From Verrucomicrobiales bacterium (GTDB taxonomy: Bacteria; Verrucomicrobiota; Verrucomicrobiia; Limisphaerales; J093): a stretch of DNA of 64,000 nucleotides. Below, in pieces: positions 56,938 through 64,000 of this stretch (positions within the stretch are counted from its first letter, which is position 1; every line of letters begins with the position of its first letter). A program made the position numbers and the translations under genes. The notes under the pieces are model-generated. The model was given only the letters and a program-made list of their open reading frames with translations. It did not search any database and was not told the DNA's origin. The stretch covers positions 31,333 to 95,332 of the forward strand of contig JABTUJ010000040.1 in the NCBI GenBank assembly GCA_015075445.1, read 5' to 3'.

Positions 56938-56958
56938 TCCTGATTAGCATACTTTCCA
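56938..56958 (-). promoter_or_regulatory. Conserved 21-nt motif upstream of sigma gene 2
   Basis: On the minus strand TGGAAAGTATGCTAATCAGG, 16-36 bases before the ATG. It matches the motif before the 44 kb sigma gene at 20 of 21 positions. Confidence 0.55.
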
Positions 56959-56995
56959 GCTGATTCAACCCCGACCCAGGGGTTGAATCGGCTGG
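56956..56995. terminator. 17-bp inverted repeat upstream of sigma gene 2
   Basis: CCAGCTGATTCAACCCC and GGGGTTGAATCGGCTGG pair with one mismatch around a 6-base loop. It overlaps the edge of the conserved sigma promoter motif. Terminator or operator; no T-run. Confidence 0.5.
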
Positions 56996-57148
56996 AGAAT
57001 GTGCCCACCTGTTTTTCGAGTTGCCGCGTGGTCGAGGGGCGCTCAGGGTCCGACTCGATGCACGGGAGCACGGAAGGGGGACGTCCAAACGCACCGACCC
57101 GACCGTGCCCAGCGTCTGAGCCTCGTATCGAGCTGATTGCCTGACTCC

Positions 57149-57838
57149 ATGAAGCCCACCCTCGCGCTCGCTCACGGTCTGGCCCTGGCGGTCCTCTGCG
57201 GCCCCGGTTGCCAGACGGCCAAGGTCACGTCGGACGTCGTGCTCGCCCCGCCCACGGCCACCCGACCTCCCATCGTTTACGTCGCGGACTTCGAGCTTGG
57301 CGCCCAGACCATCCAACACGAGGACGGCCTGCTGGCGGGTCGCCCCGGACCCGCCGGCCGGATTGGGGCGCGCCTGTCCGGAAGCGGGAGCGACCCGGCG
57401 GCCCGCGCGCGGCAACTGGTGGATCTCATGGCCAACTCGCTCGTCAAAGAGCTCAACAAGGCCGACTTCGAGAGTCGGCGGCTCTCACCTGCTGAGCCCC
57501 TCGGCAACCAGGGCTGGCTCCTGCGCGGCCTCTTCACCGAGGTCCAGGAAGGCAACCGATTGCGCCGGGTCATGATCGGCTTTGGCGAAGGCCAGACCGA
57601 TGTCCAGGTCGTGGCGACCGTCCACGACCTCGCGCAAGGCCCGCCCCTGCCGCTGTACGAGATCGCCACCGACTCGAGCAGCGGCACGAAGGCAGGAGCG
57701 GCGCCGACGCTGGTTCTGGGTCCGTACGGGGCGGCCGCCCGGTTCGTCATGGCGGGCACGGACCTCGAAAAGAACATCAAACACACCGCCGCCGAGATCG
57801 CCGGCCGCCTGGCCAAACGGTTTGAATCAGCGGATTGA
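57149..57838 (+). CDS. DUF4410-like lipoprotein
   Basis: 229 residues from the ATG at 57149. The N-terminus ends in a lipobox-like CGPGCQTAK, so it is likely a lipoprotein. The body fits DUF4410: VYVADFELGAQ, then LMANSLVKELNKADFES, NQGWLLRGLFTEVQEGNRLR and RVMIGFGEGQTDVQVVATVH. Function is unknown; the family lies in the envelope and may belong to a lipid- or metal-related complex. It converges with the DUF5069 gene. Confidence 0.8.
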   Translation: MKPTLALAHGLALAVLCGPGCQTAKVTSDVVLAPPTATRPPIVYVADFELGAQTIQHEDGLLAGRPGPAGRIGARLSGSGSDPAARARQLVDLMANSLVKELNKADFESRRLSPAEPLGNQGWLLRGLFTEVQEGNRLRRVMIGFGEGQTDVQVVATVHDLAQGPPLPLYEIATDSSSGTKAGAAPTLVLGPYGAAARFVMAGTDLEKNIKHTAAEIAGRLAKRFESAD

Positions 57839-57849
57839 TCGCGCCGCGA

Positions 57850-58311
57850 TCAGATCCTCTCCTCCTCGAGGTCGTACACATCGAAGAAGACGTACACCGG
57901 CCGATGGCGCGGCAGGAACTTCGGGATGTAGTCCTCCAGGTATTCCTGCACGCCGTCGGGCAGTTCGCTGAGTCGTCTTCCGCGCAGCTCGTTGTTCCAG
58001 CGGATGATCTCGATACGCGGCCGCGGCCGGGCCGTCTTCTGGATCCAATCGGCGATCTCGGCATCGGTGGCGCCCGTCGCCACGCAGGCCTTGAACTGAC
58101 GGTACGTGATCCCGGCGAAGTCCAGGAACATCGCGTCCACGGGGCAGCCGGACTCGTACTCGCCGCCCGTTCCTGCCAGGACGGCGCGGCACTTGTCCAC
58201 CGCGCGGGCGGCGATGACATACCCGGCGAGCGTCTCGCGCGGGCTGCGCGGGAATGCCTGGGTGAGGTCCCTGGCCAGGAGCTTGAGCTTCGCTTTCGCC
58301 GTCATGGTCAT
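57850..58311 (-). CDS. DUF5069 protein
   Basis: About 153 residues from one of three close ATGs (58317, 58311, 58305). Recognisable DUF5069: LARDLTQAFPRSPRETLAGY, VIAARAVDKCRAVLAGTGGE, FLDFAGITYRQFKACVATGA, EIADWIQKTARPRPRIEIIR. A soluble protein of unknown function found in Verrucomicrobia and relatives. The gene ends 12 bases from the convergent DUF4410 gene. Confidence 0.82.
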   Translation of the reverse strand: MTMTAKAKLKLLARDLTQAFPRSPRETLAGYVIAARAVDKCRAVLAGTGGEYESGCPVDAMFLDFAGITYRQFKACVATGATDAEIADWIQKTARPRPRIEIIRWNNELRGRRLSELPDGVQEYLEDYIPKFLPRHRPVYVFFDVYDLEEERI

Positions 58312-58491
58312 TCGCATGCCGGGAAGTTGGTCCAGCACCTGCCTCTCCGCCAATCGACGCCCGCAGTTCCCGGCATCGCCAACGAGGGGTTTACTCTCCC
58401 GCAGCGGGTCGTGCTTGCCGAGGGACACGCCGACTCTCTACAAAGAGCGCCGTAACGTCACACCAGTCGATCCCAGCCCGAATCCTCGCTT

Positions 58492-59751
58492 ATGGACATC
58501 CCCCGACGCGACTTCCTGAAGACCACCCCGGCTCTCGCAGCGCTTGCCGGTCTCCCGCCAGCCGCCGGCGCCGCCGAGACTCCCCGCCTCGGCTCCTATC
58601 CCTACCTCGGACGCACCGCGGACTATGCCGAGTTCCGCCTCATCGAGTCCGGCTTGACGATCGCCCGCGTCGAATCCTGGACCGCCGGGTCTTACGGCTT
58701 CGTGCGGGTCACCACCCGCGACGGGCGCGAGGGCTGGGGGCAGCTCTCGTCCTTCGAACCGGACATCACGGCCACAGTGTTGCACCGGCAAGTCGCCCGG
58801 CAGGTCCTCGGTTCGGATCCCGCCGCCATCGACGCCCTCGTGGACCGGGTCATCGACGCCAACATGAAGTTCCCCTGGTCTTACGTCTGCCGCGCGCTCG
58901 CGGGCATCGACACCGCCCTCTGGGATCTCTTCGGCAAGATCAACAACAAGCCGGTCTGTGCCCTCCTGGGTGGCAAGGCGGACCCGTTCCCGGTCTACGG
59001 ATCGAGCATGCGGCGCGATATCTCGCCCGCGGACGAAGCGGCGCGTCTGGTTCGGCTGCGCGACCAGTTCGGCTACCGGGCTTTCAAGGTGCGGGTGGGC
59101 GTTCCTACCGGCCACGACCGCGACGCCGCTCCCGGCCGCACGGAGCAACTCATCCCCACCGTGCGCCGGGCATTGGGCGACGCGATCCTGCTCCTGGTCG
59201 ACGGCAACAGTTGCTACACCCCGCCCAAGGCCATCGCCGTCGGCCGCCGCATGGAAGACCACGGCTATTTCTGGTTCGAGGAACCGTGCCCTTACTGGGA
59301 GCTCGAGTGGACCGCGGAAGTCGCCGCCGCCCTCACCATGCATGTGGCCGGCGGGGAACAAGACAACGACCTCGCGCAGTGGCGCCGCATGATCCGTCTG
59401 AATGCCGTCGACATCGTGCAGCCCGACCTGTGCTATGTCGGCGGGTTCACCCGCGCGTGGCGCGTGGCCCGGCTTGCCCAGGAGGCGGGGAAGCGGGTGG
59501 TGCCGCACTCGTCGCATCTGGCGCCGATCACGGTCTTCTCGCTCCACCTGATGGCCGCCCTCCCGAACGCCGGGCCGGTGGTCGAGTTCAGCATCGAGGA
59601 GGACGCCAATGCGAACGAACGCCTCTACGCCCCCGCCCTCCACGTCGTGGATGGAAAGGTCAAGATCCCTGACGATCCTGGCTGGGGCATCCGCATCAAC
59701 ACCGCGTGGCTCGAGCAGGCCAGTTATCTGAAGTCCGAAAGCACAACCTGA
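58492..59751 (+). CDS. Exported mandelate racemase / muconate lactonizing enzyme family protein
   Basis: 419 residues. A Tat signal is seen: RRDFLKTTPALAALAGLPPA. The enolase-superfamily barrel follows: ALAGIDTALWDLFGKINNKP, RAFKVRVG, metal ligands in LLLVDGNSC, WFEEPCPYW and VAGGEQDND, and late VVPHSSHLAP. These enzymes abstract an alpha proton from a carboxylate sugar acid with Mg2+. The family's general base at the KxK position appears as KVRV, so substrate cannot be inferred. Standing alone, divergent from DUF5069. Confidence 0.9.
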   Translation: MDIPRRDFLKTTPALAALAGLPPAAGAAETPRLGSYPYLGRTADYAEFRLIESGLTIARVESWTAGSYGFVRVTTRDGREGWGQLSSFEPDITATVLHRQVARQVLGSDPAAIDALVDRVIDANMKFPWSYVCRALAGIDTALWDLFGKINNKPVCALLGGKADPFPVYGSSMRRDISPADEAARLVRLRDQFGYRAFKVRVGVPTGHDRDAAPGRTEQLIPTVRRALGDAILLLVDGNSCYTPPKAIAVGRRMEDHGYFWFEEPCPYWELEWTAEVAAALTMHVAGGEQDNDLAQWRRMIRLNAVDIVQPDLCYVGGFTRAWRVARLAQEAGKRVVPHSSHLAPITVFSLHLMAALPNAGPVVEFSIEEDANANERLYAPALHVVDGKVKIPDDPGWGIRINTAWLEQASYLKSESTT

Positions 59752-59805
59752 AAGAGCCCCCCTCAGCCCGCGGCGCAGGCCTCCCTCCAGGCCTCCCCGG
59801 TGGTA

Positions 59806-60228
59806 CTACTCTCCCACGAGATGCGCGGTGATGCGCCGCGTGTGCGGGTGTCGCCGGTGTTCCCAGAGGTAAAGGCCCTGCCACGTCCCCAGCGCCATCG
59901 CGCCCTCGACCACCGGGATACTGAGGTTGACCACCGTGAGCGCCGACCGCACGTGCGCCGGCATGTCGTCGGGTCCCTCCAGGGTGTGCGCGTAGAGCGG
60001 ATCCCCCTCCGGCACCAACCGGGCGAAGAAGCGCTCGAGGTCCTCGCGCACGTCCGGGTCGGCGTTCTCCTGAATCAGCAACGACGCCGACGTATGCCGG
60101 ACGTGGAGCGTGAGCAGGCCGGTCCGGAACCCGCTGCGCGCCACCCAGCCCGCCACCTCGTCCGTCACTTCGTAGAGCCGCCGCCCCCGGGTCGCCACCG
60201 TGAACTCGTGAATGGCCTGTCGCAGCAT
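59806..60228 (-). CDS. YjbQ/UPF0047 family protein
   Basis: 140 residues, full length. Signature: FRTGLLTLHVRHTSASLLIQ, ENADPDVREDLERFFARLVP, VVNLSIPVVEGAMALGTWQG and LYLWEHRRHPHTRRI. YjbQ-type proteins are metal-binding and have minor thiamine phosphate synthase activity. ATG at 60228. Confidence 0.92.
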   Translation of the reverse strand: MLRQAIHEFTVATRGRRLYEVTDEVAGWVARSGFRTGLLTLHVRHTSASLLIQENADPDVREDLERFFARLVPEGDPLYAHTLEGPDDMPAHVRSALTVVNLSIPVVEGAMALGTWQGLYLWEHRRHPHTRRITAHLVGE

Positions 60229-60469
60229 GCGTCTTCTCCTGCTCTCTTGCCCGGCCCGCCGGGATCGATCGCGGACTTCCCAACCCGCTCCCGTCGTTCG
60301 GCAGGCGACACTCTACGCGCCGCAGCCCGGCCTGCAACGCCCGCGACCCTCACCCCCTCCGCCACCCCCCATTCGCCTGTCCCCATTCGCCTGTTGCCAC
60401 TCTGTTTCCGCTCATTCGTCTGTTCCGCCCCGGCTTGCGGCGGGCCCCGGAAGCGCTACTTGTCCGCCA

Positions 60470-61465
60470 TGTCGATGACCCTGACACCCCCCGAACAGGA
60501 GGCTTTGCTGAGCATCGCGCTCATGGCGGCGTTCGCCGACGGCGGCAAGAGCGATCTCGAGCGCGCCGAGATCAAGCGCAATCTCGAGGGCCTGCCCGGA
60601 TACGACCTGAATGCGGCCTCGGTCCCTGCAGCGCGTCCTCCTACGCCAGGTCACCTCATCGGCGCGGCGACGCCCCTGACCCGCCCCGAGCTTCGTCACC
60701 TGGCTTACGAGATGGCAGTTTGCGTCTGTGAGGCGGACGACCAGTTGAACGAAGCCGAGCAACGTTTTCTGGCCGAGGCGCGGGGTGTCCTCCGCCTGGA
60801 TGATCCGCGGGTTGCGGACTTTAACGCAGGCGGATACCCTCGTCCAGGCACCTCTCACCCCGTGCGGCTCGCCGGCTCTCCCCCCGGAGCAGGTCCCGAG
60901 CACTCAGCCCGCTCCCCTCCCACCCCCGCCCGTCACCGCCGCGGCGGACCCGGAGGCGGACCGCATGATTCTGCACTACGCGATCCTTAACGGCGCGCTC
61001 GAGTTGCTGCCTGAATCGCTTGCCACCATGGCCATCGTGCCGCTGCAGATGAAGATGGTGTACCGCCTCGGCAAACGGCACGGCTACGACCTCGACCGGC
61101 GTCACATCACCGAGTTGCTGGGGGCGGCCGGTGTGGGTCTCACCTCGCAGGTCGTGGAAGGCTTCGCCCGCAAACTTCTTGGCGGGCTTCTGGGCAAGGT
61201 GGCCGGCGGCGTGGGGCGCCACGCCGGACGCCAGCTCGCCAGTTCCGCCCTCTCCTTCGCCAGCACTTATGCGCTGGGTCAGATGGCCCAACGCTACTAT
61301 GCCGGCGGCCGCCAGCTCTCCGCCCTCCAGCTCAAGGAGCTCTACGCGTCCCTGACCGATCAGGCGCGCGCGCTGCACCAGCGGTACCGTGGCGAGATCC
61401 AGCAACGCGCCAGCACCATCGAGCCGCGACAGCTTCTGAGCCTCGTGCGCGAGTCGCCGGCGTGA
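60470..61465 (+). pseudogene. TerB-like protein, frameshifted
   Basis: MSMTLTPPEQEALLSIALMA opens a TerB-like helical domain (FADGGKSDLERAEIKRNL, then RHLAYEMAVCVCEADDQLNE). Near 60640 a short stretch reads better in another frame (QRVLLRQVT), and near 60825 the frame shifts again. The protein then continues PLTPCGSPALPPEQVPSTQP and ILNGALELLPESLATMAIVP, with a C-terminal helical domain (LLGGLLGKVAGGVGRHAGRQ). At least two or three indels are needed to read one ~330-residue product. TerB domains sense metals or stress at the membrane. Sequence error or true decay cannot be told apart here. Confidence 0.6.
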
Positions 61466-61485
61466 CGCGCCGCGGCGCCCCCGTC

Positions 61486-61770
61486 TCAGCGCATCCGGTG
61501 GCCGCAAACCAACAGCGTGATAAAGGTCGCCCCGACCAAAACGCAGACCTCCGCCACCAGCCACTCGGGACCCGCCCATTGGGTCGCTCCCAACAGCAGG
61601 ACGCTGGCCCACTGCGGGGTGTCAACCAGGACCCGGCCGAGTCCATCCGTCGCGTACTCGCCTCCTCCGCGGTGCGCCGCGGGGCAGTACGCCAGGAAGG
61701 CGCATACCCCCAGAGCGATCCATCCCAGCAACACCAGCCATTTCACCCGCCTGTGCTTGCGTCGCCTCAT
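61486..61770 (-). CDS. Small membrane protein
   Basis: 94 residues with a basic N-terminus (MRRRKHRRVKWLVLLGWIAL) and two hydrophobic segments (~11-28 and ~73-90). No known family. Its ATG overlaps the stop of the TVP38 gene (ATGA), so it is the last gene of the acyl carrier / GT2 / TVP38 operon. Confidence 0.65.
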   Translation of the reverse strand: MRRRKHRRVKWLVLLGWIALGVCAFLAYCPAAHRGGGEYATDGLGRVLVDTPQWASVLLLGATQWAGPEWLVAEVCVLVGATFITLLVCGHRMR

Positions 61771-62495
61771 ACTTCGGGTGGCACCGGTTCGCGCGCGCGC
61801 GATCGCAACTGACGCAGCGCAAAGCCGAAGCCGACGATCACAAACAAGGCGATGGCGGCGAAGTGGAGGTAGTTCTTGGGACGGGGATGCAGCAACCCGC
61901 CGCCGAGCAGCACCAGCGGCGCCGCCTCCGGAATCAGCCCCACCGCCGTGCCCGCCAGATACGCGGTGCGGCTCACGTTCGACAAGGACAGGGCTAGCGT
62001 GATCATCATCCCCGGCAGCGGGATGAGCCGGGCAAGGACCACGCCGGCGAACCCCGGGTTGCGACGCAGGAAGGCCAGGCGACGCGGCAGTCTGACCGCG
62101 CGCTTTCCAACCCGTCGACCGCGCACCAGGAGGAAGGTCGTGAAGTAACTGGTGGTCGGGCTCACCACACTCAGCGCCAGTCCGCCCCAGAATCCGTACA
62201 GCGCCCCCGCAAACGGACAGAACAGGAGCCGCGGGACCCCGAGAAAGATCAGGCCCGTCGAGCCCGCAAAGAAGGTGACCACGCCGATCCAGCCGGTTTC
62301 GCGGACCCACGCGGCGACCCGGCCGGCGGGTTCGAGTGCTTCCCGCAGCGGGGTGAAACGGTAGAGCACGGCACCCAAAACGACCGCGGCGAGCAAAGCG
62401 CCCGCCTTGAGCAGCGTACGGCGTGTCTCGCGGGACGCACCGGCTGGTTCGGGCACGACCGGGGACCCGTCGGAGGCGGCAGGGGCGGCCTTCAT
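61767..62495 (-). CDS. TVP38/TMEM64 (DedA-like) membrane protein
   Basis: 242 residues from the ATG at 62495. Five or six membrane segments; the SNARE-associated/VTT core reads FAGSTGLIFLGVPRLLFCPF, AGALYGFWGGLALSVV, then FAGVVLARLIPLPGMMITLA and YLAGTAVGLIPEAAPLVLLG. VTT-domain proteins act as lipid scramblases or flippases. Start overlaps the GT2 stop (ATGA) and stop overlaps the next start, so translation is coupled. Together with a GT2 enzyme it suggests polyprenyl-phosphate or lipid sugar handling. Confidence 0.88.
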   Translation of the reverse strand: MKAAPAASDGSPVVPEPAGASRETRRTLLKAGALLAAVVLGAVLYRFTPLREALEPAGRVAAWVRETGWIGVVTFFAGSTGLIFLGVPRLLFCPFAGALYGFWGGLALSVVSPTTSYFTTFLLVRGRRVGKRAVRLPRRLAFLRRNPGFAGVVLARLIPLPGMMITLALSLSNVSRTAYLAGTAVGLIPEAAPLVLLGGGLLHPRPKNYLHFAAIALFVIVGFGFALRQLRSRAREPVPPEV

Positions 62496-63244
62496 GGTCG
62501 CGGCACGGGGGGCGGCGCGCCTTCCGGGTGAAGCCGGTCGGCGCGGATGGCCCGGGCGGCGTACCAGCGCATGGCGAAGCAGTCGCGCAGGCCGCGCCAG
62601 AGGCGGTTGCGAACGCCGTACTTCGACACGCCGCGGGTCCGCGAGCGGTGGTGGACGGGCAACTCGAGCACGGTAAAACCCTGGCGGCGCAGGATGGTGG
62701 GCAGAAATCGGTGGAGGCCGTTGAAGACGGGCACCTCGCGCAGGGCCTCGCGGCGGACGACCCGGAACGTGCACCCCGCGTCGGTGATGCGGTCGCCCGT
62801 GATCCAGTTGCGGTAGGTGTTGGCGAAGCGGCTGGAAAGCTTGCGGACACGACTGTCCTGGCGCTGCTGGCGCACGCCGGTGACGCAGGCGACGTCCGGG
62901 CGCAGCGCGGCAAGCAAGGCCGGGATGTCGTGCGGGTCGTTCTGGCCGTCGGCATCCAACATGACGATAACGGCGCCGCGCGCGTGGGCGAAGCCGGCGG
63001 CGAAGGCGGCGCTCTGACCGGCGTTGAAGCGGTGGCGCAGGAGGCGCAGTTCGGGGCAGCGGGCCTGAAGCTCTTGCGCCACCGCCACGCTCGCGTCCGT
63101 GCTCGCGTCGTCCACGGCGATGATCTCGAACGGGGTGCCGAGCGGGCGGAGGGTGGCCGTGAGCTCAGCGACGAGCGGGGGGAGATTCTCGGCTTCGTTG
63201 AAGACCGGCAGGACAACGGTAAGCTGCGGGGCAATCCCGGTCAT
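62492..63244 (-). CDS. Family 2 glycosyltransferase (dolichol-phosphate mannosyltransferase-like)
   Basis: 250 residues. GT2 GT-A fold: LTVVLPVFNEAENLPPLVAE, FEIIAVDDASTDASVAVAQ, and the metal motif VIVMLDADGQNDPHDIPALL. Acceptor-side motifs include RITDAGCTFRVVRREAL and RSRTRGVSKYGVRNRLWRGL. No membrane segment. The type that transfers sugar to polyprenyl phosphate. It follows the acyl carrier gene after ~30 bases and is coupled to TVP38. Confidence 0.92.
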   Translation of the reverse strand: MTGIAPQLTVVLPVFNEAENLPPLVAELTATLRPLGTPFEIIAVDDASTDASVAVAQELQARCPELRLLRHRFNAGQSAAFAAGFAHARGAVIVMLDADGQNDPHDIPALLAALRPDVACVTGVRQQRQDSRVRKLSSRFANTYRNWITGDRITDAGCTFRVVRREALREVPVFNGLHRFLPTILRRQGFTVLELPVHHRSRTRGVSKYGVRNRLWRGLRDCFAMRWYAARAIRADRLHPEGAPPPVPRP

Positions 63245-63274
63245 GGCGGGTCGGAAGAAGAACGCGTGGTTGCT

Positions 63275-63592
63275 CTACGGAGTGAGTGGGGGGGGCGGGG
63301 ACGGGGCCGCCGGCGAGGCCGCAAGTGTGGCGAGGGCGGCGGCGATGCTGTTGACGCTCTGAAGGATCTGCTGGGCCGTGGCGGGGTCCGGGATCTTCAG
63401 GCCGTAACGCTTGTCGAGGGCGACCACCAGTTGGAGGGCGTCCACAGAGTCGAGCCCGAGGCCGCCCGGGCCGAACAGCGGTTGATGATCCGCGATGTCC
63501 ACCGCGGCCATGGGCAACATGAGGTTGGTTACGAGAAGGTCCTTGACCTCCGCCTTGAGCGCAGTGCAGCCGTCCATCAATCCATCCGCCAT
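63275..63592 (-). CDS. Acyl carrier protein-like
   Basis: 105 residues from the ATG at 63592 (alternative at 63577). Phosphopantetheine site serine in GLGLDSVDALQLVVALDKRY; helix 1 ALKAEVKDLLVTNLML. The Pro/Ala-rich tail of 15 residues is unusual for AcpP, so this is a specialised carrier rather than the fatty-acid housekeeping one. First gene of the operon with GT2, TVP38 and the small membrane protein; perhaps it supplies an acyl group for a surface lipid. Confidence 0.85.
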   Translation of the reverse strand: MADGLMDGCTALKAEVKDLLVTNLMLPMAAVDIADHQPLFGPGGLGLDSVDALQLVVALDKRYGLKIPDPATAQQILQSVNSIAAALATLAASPAAPSPPPPLTP

Positions 63593-63804
63593 TGAGTGTT
63601 CCGGCCAGCCAGCCTGTCCCAGGAGCGCCACCGGGACAAGCTCGAAAAACCGCGCTCGAAAACGCCGCAGGAAGGCGCAGGTGGCGCATTCAAGGAGCCA
63701 CCGCGACCAGGCGACGTCAGTGGTCTCCCGGTATCTCCACACGCTGCGCGTCCCACCCACCGGTCCGGCCGCCGCGCCGCCATGCCGGCCCGCCCGCTTC
63801 CTCA

Positions 63805-63875
63805 ATCCCCGATGTTCGTAATCGGTGGAGGGACTTCCCGTGTTGGATTCTCCGCCGATTACGAACATCGGGGAT
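63805..63875. repeat. Palindromic intergenic repeat, copy 2
   Basis: Left arm TCCCCGATGTTCGTAATCGG and right arm CCGATTACGAACATCGGGGA are exact complements over 20 bases, with a further GGAG/CTCC match beyond. Copy 1 is at 37324-37389. Confidence 0.7.
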
Positions 63876-63902
63876 GGGGCAGAGGAGGGGGCTCCCCGAA
63901 CC

Positions 63903-63942
63903 TGTGGTGCGGGCTTCCAGCCTGCACCCTCCGTGGTTCATG
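63903..63942. repeat. Dispersed ~40-nt intergenic repeat, copy 2
   Basis: Inverted relative to the copy at 5419-5460; core GGGCTTCCAGCCTGCACC, with about four mismatches over 40 bases. Confidence 0.55.
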
Positions 63943-64000
63943 GTCCCCGAGCATGCCCGATGGGTCTCGGCCCCCCCGTGGGAGAAGCCGGGCCATCCGC

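Larger units (their letters stand above)
63593..64000. other. Intergenic region with palindromic and dispersed repeats
   Basis: No gene is supported. It holds the second copy of the palindromic repeat (63805-63875) and a copy of the 40-nt dispersed repeat (63903-63942). Open frames here look like shadows. Confidence 0.45.

Overview
The window looks like a chromosome segment of a high-GC member of the Verrucomicrobiota, close in style to Pedosphaera/Limisphaerales. This is inferred from gene content, not from a marker gene. The signs are pseudopilins with the FTLIELLVVIAIIAILAG signature, Hanks-type kinases fused to WD40 repeats and paired with ECF sigma factors, RCC1/Ig-like exoproteins, DUF1559-like tails, and many secreted proteins of unknown function. 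No rRNA, tRNA or CRISPR array was recognised.

Layout. 1-3.2 kb: 5' part (on the minus strand) of a secreted HEAT-repeat protein that runs off the left edge. 3.2-3.8 kb: a MITE-like element with perfect 29-bp terminal inverted repeats. 3.8-5.4 kb: nuoH-nuoI. 5.5-7.9 kb: a metacaspase-like protein and an exported CinA-like protein. 8.2-10.2 kb: a complete group II intron with its reverse transcriptase. 10.3-14.2 kb: a giant RCC1/Ig exoprotein. 14.8-21.9 kb: a coiled-coil protein and then a diversity-generating retroelement (DGR). 22.3-30.4 kb: an esterase, a repeat-rich stretch, a frameshifted pseudopilin and two large secreted proteins. 30.4-37.3 kb: a DUF4143 ATPase, the 2-oxoglutarate dehydrogenase E1/E2 genes (E2 frameshifted) and a solitary DNA methylase. 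37.8-39 kb: a secreted lactonase. 39-57 kb: an accessory region with two paralogous sigma / kinase-WD40 / secreted-protein modules, more exported proteins and decayed toxin-antitoxin genes. 57-64 kb: housekeeping-like genes (DUF4410 lipoprotein, DUF5069, enolase-superfamily enzyme, YjbQ, TerB-like, and an acyl carrier protein / GT2 / TVP38 operon).

The main discovery is the DGR at 15.8-21.9 kb. A transmembrane Ser/Thr kinase with PEGA repeats ends in a formylglycine-enzyme-like (C-type lectin fold) domain. Its last ~45 codons are a variable repeat (VR). An AAC-rich template repeat (TR) lies 130 nt downstream, followed by an Avd gene in antisense orientation and a DGR-type reverse transcriptase (IGNLTSQ motif). 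The RT stop codon overlaps the start of an ECF sigma factor, and an FHA-domain gene follows. This reads as a retroelement-diversified sensor kinase wired to a phosphothreonine reader and a transcription factor.

The second notable signal is a conserved ~60-nt element. It is found seven times, always on the minus strand, upstream of genes for exported proteins or a kinase between 39 and 57 kb. It carries a TGAGGG box, a CGTCGCAGG box and then a GGAGGGG/CCCTCC hairpin, which fits an ECF-sigma-dependent promoter plus leader.

Several genes (esterase, pseudopilin, sucB, the 46.9 kb secreted protein, TerB-like) are broken by single-frame shifts. At least one lies in a homopolymer, so part of this may be sequence error rather than biology.
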